Origin: Amycolatopsis sp. DSM 110486
GTDB taxonomy: Bacteria; Actinomycetota; Actinomycetes; Mycobacteriales; Pseudonocardiaceae
Length of the DNA: 64,000 bases
Assembly (NCBI RefSeq): GCF_019468465.1
Contig: NZ_CP080519.1
Coordinates: 8,177,001-8,241,000 of the forward strand
Direction: 5' to 3'
The first letter of the stretch is position 1. Each line of letters begins with the position of its first letter. Positions 1 to 8,078 of the stretch are shown here, in pieces. Under the pieces are notes generated by a model. That model did not search any database. It worked only from the letters and a program-made list of their open reading frames with translations, and was not told the origin of the DNA. Position numbers and translations under genes: made by a program.

Positions 1-1
1 C

Positions 2-2227
2 CTCTACACGACCGGGCTCGGCATGTACGCCGCGACGATCAACGGCCGGCCGGTCGGCGACGCCGTGCTCGAACCGGGCCAGACCACCTACTCCGCCGAG
101 GTCGACTACCGGACCTACGACCTCACCAGCGCACTCCGGTCGGGCACGAACACCATCGGCATGCAAACCGGCAGCGGCACCTACCAGCGCGTGAAGACGC
201 CCGGGCGGTACTTCTTCGGCGGCACCCTCGAGCAGTACACGGTGTACGGCGAACCGAAGGTCATCGCCCAGCTCGAGATCACCTACCAGGATGGGCACCG
301 GGAGATAGTCTCCAGCGACGGCACCTGGCGGACGGCGCTCGGCGCCACCACCTTCTCCTCGTGGTGGAGCGGCGAAGAGTACGACGCCCGCCGAGCGAGC
401 CAGTCACCGACCTCGGCCGCCGCGCTGACCAACGCGGGCTGGCAGCAGGCGAGCCCGGTCACGCTCACGCAAGCCACGACGCCGCGCGACACCACCCCGT
501 TGCGCGCCAACTCGCGCCCGCCGGTCACCGTCGCACAGACCGTGCGGCCGACCAGCATCCGCAAGCTCGCCGACGGCTCGTACATCCTCGACTTCGGGGC
601 CAACCGTTCTGGCTGGCCCAGCGTGTCGGTCTCCGGACGAGCGGGTGACACCGTAACGATGATCCCGGCGGAGAACCTCGCCGCCGACAGCACCTTGGAC
701 GTCGCCAGCACCGGCGCGAAACCGGGCAGCCAGATCGCCTACCGGTACACGCTTTCCGGACACGGCAAAGAAACGTGGCACCCGCAGTTCACCTATAGCG
801 GCTTCCGTTACCTTCAGGTGAGTGGTCTGCTCACGGCGCCGACCAAGGACACCGTGACCGTGGACGTCATCCACGCGGCGAACCCGAGCGCGAGTGACTT
901 CACCTCGTCGAGCGACCTGCTCAACCAGATCCACACGATCACCGAGCGGGCGATCCAGAGCAACATGATGTCGGTCATGACCGACTGCCCGGACCGCGAG
1001 AAGGGCCCGTACACCGGCGACAACCTCCAGAACCTCGACGCCCTGCTCACCGACTACGACATGTCGGCCTACGAGCCCCAGCTCGTGCGCAACATGGCCA
1101 CCGCGCAGCGGCAGCCGGGTGACGTGTCGCCGGGCTTGATCGCCAACATCGCCCCGGAGTTCCACCGCGTCGCTCCCACCACGCAGACGAAGCCCCAGGG
1201 CACCATCGAGTTCCTCGACGAAGTCAACTGGGGCGGTGCCGTCATCCGCATCCCGTGGCAGCTCTACCTCACCTACGGCGACACCCGGACGATGGCGACC
1301 TTCTACGACAACATGGTGGCCTGGCTCGACTACGAAGCGAAGAACAAGGCCGCGAACAACGGTGACATCCCCGGGCTCGGGGACTGGTCCGCGACGGACA
1401 ACACCACGCCGATGCAGCTGGCCATCCTCGCCGGCTACTACACAGCGGCGAGCAACATGGCCGGTGTCGCACAGGTCCTGGGCAAGACCGCCGACCACAC
1501 CAAGTACACCGCGTTGGCCGCCCAGCTCGCCACGGAGTTCACCACGCGCTTCCGCCACGTCGACGCGACCGGCGTCTACTACGGCAGTGACAGCGAAGCC
1601 TCCAACGCCATGGCCCTCGACGCCGGGTTGGTCGCCCCGGCCGACCGCACCGCGGTGCTCGATCGCCTTGTCGCGTCGGTGCGCAAGGCCGGCAACCACA
1701 TCACGACCGGTTCGGTCGCCCTCGGGCCGCTCTTCCGGGCGCTCGAGGCGGGGAACCGTGACGACGTCATCTACGACATGGTCGTCAACCCGACCTCGCC
1801 CGGCTACGGGTACTTGATCGCCAGCGGCCACACCACGCTGTCGGAGAGCCTGGACGGTGGCGGCTCGCAGAACCACCACTTCCTCGGCGCCGTCGACGCG
1901 TGGTTCATCCGCGGGCTCGCCGGCATCCAGCAGACAGACGGTTCGGTCGGCTACCGCGACCTCACCATCGCGCCCGCGATCGTTGGTGGCCTGACTCACG
2001 CAGAGGGCAGCTACCAGACGCCGTACGGCACGGTGAGCAGCGCCTGGACGAACTCCGCGCACGGGTTCCGGCTCCTGGTGACGGTTCCGCCGGGAGCCAC
2101 CGCCACCGTGCACGTCCCGGCCGCGGCCGGCAAGAACGTCCAGGCCTCCGGACCGGGTGCCCGCCGCATCGCCGAAGCCGTCTACACCGTCGGTGCCGGT
2201 CAGTACACCTTCACCGCCACGAGCTGA
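2..2227 (+). CDS. Secreted-type alpha-L-rhamnosidase, GH78, 5' end outside the window
   Basis: This enzyme should release terminal alpha-L-rhamnose from plant glycosides or polysaccharides. The frame is open from base 2, before the first ATG at 23, and begins in the middle of a GH78 beta-sandwich (YTTGLG then MYAATINGRPVGD), so the true start lies upstream. A bacterial rhamnosidase N-domain is followed by the concanavalin-like domain with DFGANRSGWPSV, then the six-hairpin (alpha/alpha)6 catalytic domain with the signature MTDCPDREKGPYTGD near base 980, and a C-terminal beta-sandwich ending with TYTV-type strands. The EFLDEVNWGG and LSESLDGGGSQNHHF blocks supply further conserved acidic and aromatic residues. 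The stop at 2225-2227 is followed directly by a strong hairpin. It opens a rhamnoside cluster with three further rhamnosidase-like genes. The family is clear; the natural substrate is not visible. Confidence 0.93.
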   Translation, partial: LYTTGLGMYAATINGRPVGDAVLEPGQTTYSAEVDYRTYDLTSALRSGTNTIGMQTGSGTYQRVKTPGRYFFGGTLEQYTVYGEPKVIAQLEITYQDGHREIVSSDGTWRTALGATTFSSWWSGEEYDARRASQSPTSAAALTNAGWQQASPVTLTQATTPRDTTPLRANSRPPVTVAQTVRPTSIRKLADGSYILDFGANRSGWPSVSVSGRAGDTVTMIPAENLAADSTLDVASTGAKPGSQIAYRYTLSGHGKETWHPQFTYSGFRYLQVSGLLTAPTKDTVTVDVIHAANPSASDFTSSSDLLNQIHTITERAIQSNMMSVMTDCPDREKGPYTGDNLQNLDALLTDYDMSAYEPQLVRNMATAQRQPGDVSPGLIANIAPEFHRVAPTTQTKPQGTIEFLDEVNWGGAVIRIPWQLYLTYGDTRTMATFYDNMVAWLDYEAKNKAANNGDIPGLGDWSATDNTTPMQLAILAGYYTAASNMAGVAQVLGKTADHTKYTALAAQLATEFTTRFRHVDATGVYYGSDSEASNAMALDAGLVAPADRTAVLDRLVASVRKAGNHITTGSVALGPLFRALEAGNRDDVIYDMVVNPTSPGYGYLIASGHTTLSESLDGGGSQNHHFLGAVDAWFIRGLAGIQQTDGSVGYRDLTIAPAIVGGLTHAEGSYQTPYGTVSSAWTNSAHGFRLLVTVPPGATATVHVPAAAGKNVQASGPGARRIAEAVYTVGAGQYTFTATS

Positions 2228-2230
2228 TCG

Positions 2231-2270
2231 GCTGTGTCCGATGTGGCCGACCGGCCACATCGGACACAGC
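2231..2270 (+). terminator. Perfect 18-bp hairpin after GH78
   Basis: The arms at 2231-2248 and 2253-2270 are exact reverse complements around a 4-base loop (GACC). It begins three bases after the GH78 stop codon and is followed by TCTCCC rather than a run of T, which is usual in actinomycetes. It ends only 35 bases before the GH3 start, so it could terminate GH78 transcription or act as a leader hairpin for GH3. Confidence 0.75.
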
Positions 2271-2305
2271 TCTCCCTGGAAACCCCACCCCGAAGGAGAC
2301 AATCG

Positions 2306-4870
2306 ATGGACGTCACCCGTCGTTCGATGTTGAAGTGGTCCGGAGCGGGGGTCGCCGCCGCCGGTGTTGTGGCAGTGACCCCCGCCGGCCTGGCGGCGGC
2401 CGATCCCGCGGCCACGCCGCCGGCCGGCTCGCTCGCCACGCCACCGCCCGCGTCGCCTCAGGCTCAGGCGGCTGTGAAGAAGGCCCGGCAGCTCGTGGCG
2501 AAGATGACCCTCGACGAGAAGATCGCCTATTGCCACGGAATTCCGGCCACGAAGGGATTCACCGGGCACATCCCCGCCAACGACCGGCTCGGCATCCCGG
2601 CCCTGCGGCTGGCCGACGGGCCCAGCGGGGTCGGCAACGGATCCACCGGCGTCACGCAGTGGCCCGACTCCAAAGCCTTGGCCGCCACCTGGAACCCCGC
2701 CACCGCGACCGACTACGGAAAGGCCTACGGCGCCGAGCAGGCGGCAAAGGGACACAACATCGCGCTGGCGCCGTGCATCAACATCCTCCGCCTCCCGCAC
2801 TGGGGGCGCTCGTTCGAGACCTACACCGAAGACCCGTTCCTGAACGGGCAGCTCGCGGCCGCCACCATCCGCGGCATCCAGACCAACCACGTCATCTCGA
2901 CGGTCAAGCACTTCGCCGCCAACAACCAGGAGATCCTGCGCAACTCGATCGACGTCGTCGTCTCCGCTCGCGCGCTGCAGGAGATCTACTACCCGGGGTT
3001 CCGGGCCGCCGTGCAGCAGGGCCAGGTCGGCGCCGTCATGACCTCGTACAACAAAGTCAACGGCACCTGGGCCCACGAGAATCGCGTCAACGTGCAGGAC
3101 ACGTTGCGCGACGCGTGGGGCTTCGACGGCATGGTCATGTCGGACTGGGGCGGCACGCACAGCACGCTCCAGACTGCCAAAGCCGGCTCCGACACCGAAA
3201 TGCCCGGTGGGACCTACCTCGGCGACGCGCTCAAGACAGCCGTGCAGAACGGCAGCGTCAGCGAGGCCCAGCTCGACACCATGGTGACCCAGGTCCTCAC
3301 GGCGATGGTCCGCGTCGGGCTGTTCGACCACCCGTTGCCGGACCCGGCCACTGTCGTCGACACCGTGGTTTCCACTCCGGCGCACCTCACGCTGGCGCGG
3401 CGCATCGGCGTCGAAGGCAGCGTGCTGCTGAAGAACAACGGTGTGCTGCCGCTGGCTCGGCCCCGCGGCATCGCGGTCATCGGCAACGCCGCCGACGCCG
3501 GCGCGCAGACCCACGGCGGCGGCTCGGGCAGCGTCAACGCCAACGGCACGGTCGTGACGCCGCTGGCCGGGATCCGCGCGCGGGCCGGGTCCATCCCGGT
3601 CACCTACGCGCAGGGCACCCTCGGCATCGCCGCGCTGCCGACCGTGCCCGTGGCGGCGTTCGGCTCCGGTCTCAAGGCCACCTACTACGCGGCCACCGAC
3701 CTGACCGGTGACCCGCTGGGAACCGAGACCGTCTCGGCCCTGAACGTCACCGCGACTCCGGCGGCGGTCGCGGCTCAGACGGACGGCTGGTCCGCGCGGT
3801 ACACCGGCACCTTCAACGCCGCCGAAGCCGGCGGTTACCGCTTCAGCCTCAGCGTCGGCGGGGTGACCATGCTGAGCATCGACGGCAAGAACGTCCTCAC
3901 CGCTCTGCCCGGCCGCGAGGCCGTCCAGAACGGCCTGGTCACCTTGACCGCGGGCAACCACACCCTCGAGGTCACCTACGTGTCGGCCGCGCCGGCCGGG
4001 GGCCGCGCGCCGCGCACGTCGCTGGTGCTCGGCTACCAGGCCGGCTATGACAAGCTCCACCAGGCGGCGGCCGACGCCGCCCGCGCTGCCGACGTGGCGG
4101 TGGTGGTCCTCGCCGACCTGACCAGCGAGGGCATGGACCGCTCGACACTCGCTCTGCCCGCCGACCAGAACGAGCTGGTGGCCGCGGTCGCGAAGGCCAA
4201 CCCGAACACGGTGGTCGTGCTCAACACCTCCGGCGCGGTCCTGATGCCGTGGCTGGGCAGCGTCAAGGGTGTCATCGCCAACTGGTACGCCGGTCAGGAG
4301 CAGGGCAACGCCCTGGCCGCCATGCTGTTCGGCGACGAAGAGCCGGGTGGCCGCCTGCCCGAGACGTTCCCCGCCTCCGATCAGCAGGGGCCCGCCAAGA
4401 CCACCGTCGAGTTCCCCGGCGACGGTGTCCAGGTGTACTACGACGAAGGCCTGGCGATCGGCTACCGCTGGTACCAGCACTCCGGCGAGAAGCCCCTGTT
4501 CCCCTTCGGCTTCGGCCTGTCCTACACCACCTTCCGTCTGGGCAACCTGCGTCTTTCCCGCACAGGGGGCGGACTCCAGGCCCAGGCGACGATCACCAAC
4601 ACCGGCCGGCGGGCCGGTTCGGAGGTCGTCCAGCTCTACGTCGCGGCACCCGACGCGGCACAAGAGCCGGCGCAGCAGCTCAAGGCGTTCGCCAAGGTGA
4701 CCCTGAAGCCGGGCCAGAGCACGACCCTGACGCTCGACGTCCCGCGCGACGAACTCGCGGTCTGGCTGAGCCCGAGCACGGGGTGGACCGTCGTTCCAGG
4801 CAATTACACCGTCGGTGTAGGCACCTCGTCGGCTGACCTCCCGTTGCGCGGTCACATCACGGTGTCCTGA
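2306..4870 (+). CDS. Tat-exported GH3 beta-glucosidase-type glycosidase with PA14 domain
   Basis: This is a retaining exo-acting glycosidase of family GH3, probably removing beta-linked glucose or a similar sugar after rhamnosidases have exposed it. The start at 2306 is chosen because AAGGAGA lies just upstream and the protein then begins with a twin-arginine signal (RRSMLK at residues 6-11) and an Ala-rich hydrophobic segment. An open extension to 2234 has no ribosome site and overlaps the hairpin. The order is GH3 N-domain (about 60-380) with the nucleophile Asp near residue 280 in MVMSDWGG, a PA14 carbohydrate-binding insert at about 450-580 (GLKATYYAATDLTG), the GH3 C-domain, and a fibronectin-III-like domain near 760-850. 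Tat export means it folds before secretion. The sugar specificity cannot be read from the sequence. Confidence 0.93.
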   Translation: MDVTRRSMLKWSGAGVAAAGVVAVTPAGLAAADPAATPPAGSLATPPPASPQAQAAVKKARQLVAKMTLDEKIAYCHGIPATKGFTGHIPANDRLGIPALRLADGPSGVGNGSTGVTQWPDSKALAATWNPATATDYGKAYGAEQAAKGHNIALAPCINILRLPHWGRSFETYTEDPFLNGQLAAATIRGIQTNHVISTVKHFAANNQEILRNSIDVVVSARALQEIYYPGFRAAVQQGQVGAVMTSYNKVNGTWAHENRVNVQDTLRDAWGFDGMVMSDWGGTHSTLQTAKAGSDTEMPGGTYLGDALKTAVQNGSVSEAQLDTMVTQVLTAMVRVGLFDHPLPDPATVVDTVVSTPAHLTLARRIGVEGSVLLKNNGVLPLARPRGIAVIGNAADAGAQTHGGGSGSVNANGTVVTPLAGIRARAGSIPVTYAQGTLGIAALPTVPVAAFGSGLKATYYAATDLTGDPLGTETVSALNVTATPAAVAAQTDGWSARYTGTFNAAEAGGYRFSLSVGGVTMLSIDGKNVLTALPGREAVQNGLVTLTAGNHTLEVTYVSAAPAGGRAPRTSLVLGYQAGYDKLHQAAADAARAADVAVVVLADLTSEGMDRSTLALPADQNELVAAVAKANPNTVVVLNTSGAVLMPWLGSVKGVIANWYAGQEQGNALAAMLFGDEEPGGRLPETFPASDQQGPAKTTVEFPGDGVQVYYDEGLAIGYRWYQHSGEKPLFPFGFGLSYTTFRLGNLRLSRTGGGLQAQATITNTGRRAGSEVVQLYVAAPDAAQEPAQQLKAFAKVTLKPGQSTTLTLDVPRDELAVWLSPSTGWTVVPGNYTVGVGTSSADLPLRGHITVS

Positions 4871-4882
4871 CCGTCCGAGCAG

Positions 4883-4923
4883 ACAGAAGCGGCGCCGAGG
4901 AACTTCCTCGGCGCCGCTTCTGT
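4883..4923. terminator. Bidirectional terminator between convergent glycosidase genes
   Basis: An exact 18-bp stem (4883-4900 with 4906-4923) and a 5-base loop lie between the convergent GH3 stop (4870) and the GH106 stop (4932). The right side continues with TTTCG, giving a weak T tail on the plus strand. Position and perfection make a shared terminator likely. Confidence 0.85.
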
Positions 4924-4931
4924 TTCGTGGA

Positions 4932-7900
4932 CTACTTGCCGCTGTACACGACGTAATCCTGGTACGGCGTGAGCGTCACTGGCCCGCGAAGCCCATAAGG
5001 CTGGCTCGCTGTCGACTTCTTGTTGTACTTCGACACTGCGTTGCGCAGCGTCGTGTGCACCGCGATCTGGACGGTGTTGGTGCCGGGGTGCAGCCAGCGG
5101 GTGATGTCCCACTGACGGCCGTCTGTGATCTGCGTGCCGACGACCTGGCCGTTGACCGTGATGTCGGCGGTTCCGTCGACGTGGCCGAGGTTCAGCTGCA
5201 CACCTTCGGCGGCGTTGGCGTGCCAACCGTCGGGCAGGATGGTGTTGGCGGTGTAGGTGCCCACGCCGGACTCGCCGTTCAGCTGGGTGATGTCGCGCCA
5301 GTCCTTCATCTTGAACTGCTGGAACTGCGAATCACCGAGCCCGCTGGGAATCGACACCGTCGCGCTGCCCGTCGGCGTCACCGTCTTCACGGTCAGCCCC
5401 CACGGGCTCCACTGGTCGATGGTGGAGGGTCGGCTGGACGGGATGCCAGACAGCGGCTTGTCATCGTCCGTGCGCACCACGGCGTTGACGTCGGTCTTGC
5501 GGCCGTTGGACAGCTGGAACGTCTGCCCGCCGGATTCGGTCGCCCGGAACACGATCTTCCCGTTGCTCACGAGGAAGTTCCCGTCCTCGGGCAGGCTTCC
5601 GGTGACGTGGACGGCCGGCTTGGCGTTCGTGTTGATCGCTACGACCTCGGCTTGACCACCCTGCAAGGTCACCGGAATGCTGGTGCGTCCGTTGCCGGTG
5701 GCGTACTGGGCGATCGGCGAGATCGAGCCGTCCCAAAGGTTCATCTCCGCCGGCACACCCTGGACGCCGAACGACGGGGTGAACGTGACCGGGTGGTCGG
5801 ACGGGTTGTAGAGGTAGACGTACGCGCCACCCTTGACCTCGCGCCACTGGGAGAGGATCTGGGTGCCGCCCGACGAGACCCGCGGAACGAGGCTGAGCCG
5901 CTTCAGCGCGCCGGCGACGTCGTTCTGGGTCGCCACCTTCGTTGCCGACGGCAGCTTCAGCGTCGCGGCGACGTTGTTCTTGACTTCCGCATCGCCCTTG
6001 GCGCCGCCGGCGTACGTGGTGTCGTGGTCGGGAAGCGAGCCCACGAACACGACGCGGACGCCCGCCTTCGCGGCCCGCAGCACGGCGGCCGAGGCATCGT
6101 GCGTGATCGACCGCTGATCGATCACCAGCGCTCGGTAGCCGCTGGTGCCGCCGAACAGTTCACCGTGGTCCGGCCGGGAATCCTGGGCCAGGCCCTGGGG
6201 GTCGAGGTACTCGACGGAGTAGCCCTGTTCTTCGAGCCGCTGGGCGTCGAACGGAGACTGGTGTCCGCGCGGGGAGAGGAAGGAATCGCTGTAGACCGCG
6301 ACGTCGGTCTTCGCGGTGCCCGTCTCGAGAACGCTGGTGCCGCGCGCGAAGTAGCTGTTCAGCGCCGACCAGCTCGACCACTGCGGGAAGTTCTTGTCGT
6401 TCCAGCTATCGGTGACCGACTCGTTGAAGCGCGTCGTACCAGGCCACGCGGCGTCGGGCGCCTGGAGGGCGAAGCCGTGGATGAACGGCTGTGACACACC
6501 CGCGGCCCACTCCTTGCCCATCAGGTCGCGGTAGTCGTCGAGGTTCATGCTGTACGCCGGTTTGAAGAACGCACCGAGCTCCACGCTCAGCAGGTCACTG
6601 CCTCCCTGGTGCACGCCGGACGCGATCGTCTGCTGGAACGCGAGGGAGTTCCGCCAGGCGGGGTCGTCGGGCGAGATCGGCAGGTTCTCTCCGGCGTCGA
6701 GGGACTCCGTCTCCGACCTTCCCCCGAAGCTCTGCAACGAGCGGAAGCTGCGGATCGGTTCGAGGTCCTGCAGATACGCGGCCTGGGCCTTGTACTGCAT
6801 GCCGTACTGCTTCGCCCAGTCCTGGAACACCTCGAGGTGATCGGCGATGTACAGGTCGGTGAGCGTCTCGTAGTAGTCGTGGCGGACCTTGCTCGCCGAG
6901 CCGTCGGTGAGGGAGAAGTCCGGTGTCGGCTCCTTGGGCGGGACGGGGAAGTCCGACTCGCCCTGCACGAACATCAGCGGCAGGTACTTGGCCATGTCGT
7001 AGCCGCGGCGGCCGCGGAACTCGCTTTCCATCTTCGGGGTCCAGAAGATGGAGGTGGCGTGCAGTTCGAGCGAGTCTTCGAAAAGGTCGGCGCCGGATTT
7101 CTTCAGCTTCGGCGCGTTGTCCTTGCCGATCTGGATCTGATCGAGGTCCTGCGTGGCCTTGCGTGAGGCGTCGGCGTCGAAGGGGTTGGTGTAGTTGCCC
7201 TTGTTCTCACGCGACCAGAACGCGAACAGCTCCCAGTCGCCCGCGGCGGGGGCTTTCCACGTGAGGGCACCGTTTTTCACCTGGGCGGTGAGGTCGGTCA
7301 GGGACTCGGGATTCAGCACCGTCGACTTCGCCGGCGGCTGGCCGGGTGTGGTGACGTCGGGCCCGGCGGACACGACGCGGGCCGCGGTGACCGCGACCAG
7401 CTGTGCGGGCTGGGTTTGCTGGGTGGCGTCGATCGCGGGAGGCACCGGCCCGGAGAAGCTCTGTCCGCCGGTGACGTGAGCTCGGCCGTACTGCAGTTCC
7501 TGCGACGCGAACCCACTGCCCACGCCGGTGCCGGGGGTCTGCACGGGCCATGCGGCGCCCATCGTCATCGACACCTTGATGCCGAGCTGCGTTGCTTTGT
7601 CCAGCACGTGACCGAGGATCGTGCGCTGCTCGTCGGTGGCCCAAGCGCTGGAGGAGAACGCGATTTCGACTTCGCCGAATCCGGCGTCGGCGATCACTTG
7701 CAGCTCGCGCAGGGCTTCGGTGTCGTCGAGCGGCTTCTGCCACCACCAGCGCATCGCCGGCTTGAACCGCGTGTCCGGGTGAGCGAACTGGGCGGTGGAG
7801 AGGCCGCCCGCCAGAGGTTGCAGGCCGTCGGTTCCTTGCGTCAGCTCAGTGGCCACCTGTGCGGCACTGCGCAGGTCCGACTGGGCGGTTCCGGTGGGCG

Positions 7901-7985
7901 CGAGAGCGACCAGCGCGGCAGCGGTCACCGCCGAGACGCAGATGGTCAGCAACGGCGACGTTCTTTTCGGTGGTTTTGCGAACAC
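4932..7985 (-). CDS. Secreted GH106-type alpha-L-rhamnosidase
   Basis: The N-terminal catalytic part carries the GH106 hallmark MRWWWQKPLDDTEALR followed by ADAGFGEVEIAF, and a C-terminal jelly-roll domain ends with DITRWLHPGTNTVQIAV. GH106 enzymes are inverting rhamnosidases that cut rhamnosyl linkages, for example in rhamnogalacturonan. I place the start at the GTG at 7985, because GGAGGT lies five bases upstream and the protein then opens with a basic, hydrophobic signal peptide ending near GTAQS; the open frame continues to 8051 without such support. The product is about 1017 residues, normal for the family. It is convergent with GH3 and shares a terminator with it. The GH78-like gene lies upstream on the same strand, separated by a hairpin, so the two may be transcribed independently. 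Confidence 0.88.
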   Translation of the reverse strand: MFAKPPKRTSPLLTICVSAVTAAALVALAPTGTAQSDLRSAAQVATELTQGTDGLQPLAGGLSTAQFAHPDTRFKPAMRWWWQKPLDDTEALRELQVIADAGFGEVEIAFSSSAWATDEQRTILGHVLDKATQLGIKVSMTMGAAWPVQTPGTGVGSGFASQELQYGRAHVTGGQSFSGPVPPAIDATQQTQPAQLVAVTAARVVSAGPDVTTPGQPPAKSTVLNPESLTDLTAQVKNGALTWKAPAAGDWELFAFWSRENKGNYTNPFDADASRKATQDLDQIQIGKDNAPKLKKSGADLFEDSLELHATSIFWTPKMESEFRGRRGYDMAKYLPLMFVQGESDFPVPPKEPTPDFSLTDGSASKVRHDYYETLTDLYIADHLEVFQDWAKQYGMQYKAQAAYLQDLEPIRSFRSLQSFGGRSETESLDAGENLPISPDDPAWRNSLAFQQTIASGVHQGGSDLLSVELGAFFKPAYSMNLDDYRDLMGKEWAAGVSQPFIHGFALQAPDAAWPGTTRFNESVTDSWNDKNFPQWSSWSALNSYFARGTSVLETGTAKTDVAVYSDSFLSPRGHQSPFDAQRLEEQGYSVEYLDPQGLAQDSRPDHGELFGGTSGYRALVIDQRSITHDASAAVLRAAKAGVRVVFVGSLPDHDTTYAGGAKGDAEVKNNVAATLKLPSATKVATQNDVAGALKRLSLVPRVSSGGTQILSQWREVKGGAYVYLYNPSDHPVTFTPSFGVQGVPAEMNLWDGSISPIAQYATGNGRTSIPVTLQGGQAEVVAINTNAKPAVHVTGSLPEDGNFLVSNGKIVFRATESGGQTFQLSNGRKTDVNAVVRTDDDKPLSGIPSSRPSTIDQWSPWGLTVKTVTPTGSATVSIPSGLGDSQFQQFKMKDWRDITQLNGESGVGTYTANTILPDGWHANAAEGVQLNLGHVDGTADITVNGQVVGTQITDGRQWDITRWLHPGTNTVQIAVHTTLRNAVSKYNKKSTASQPYGLRGPVTLTPYQDYVVYSGK

Positions 7986-8019
7986 TTCACACCTCCATTG
8001 GTGCAGTGGTTTCGGCGTG

Positions 8020-8061
8020 GAGCGGGCCGTTGCGGAGATCGCACTCCACAACGGCCCGCTC
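8020..8061 (-). terminator. Hairpin after the GH78-like gene
   Basis: A 13-bp perfect stem (8020-8032 with 8049-8061) continues inward with a single mismatch and GGAG/CTCC. It lies just after the stop codon of the upstream minus-strand gene (8079) and before the GH106 ribosome site, so it should end or attenuate that transcript. Confidence 0.65.
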
Positions 8062-8078
8062 GGATCGAGAAGGATCGA

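Noticed and set aside
2234..2305. Upstream in-frame start for GH3 at 2234
   Set aside because: It lies in the arm of the hairpin, has no ribosome site and would put 24 residues in front of the Tat signal.
404..4855. A minus-strand open frame of almost 1500 codons opposite the first two glycosidase genes
   Set aside because: Its translation is Arg/Gly/Val-rich with no domain, and both genes on the other strand have clear families, signal sequences and terminators. Long antisense frames are common in high-GC DNA.
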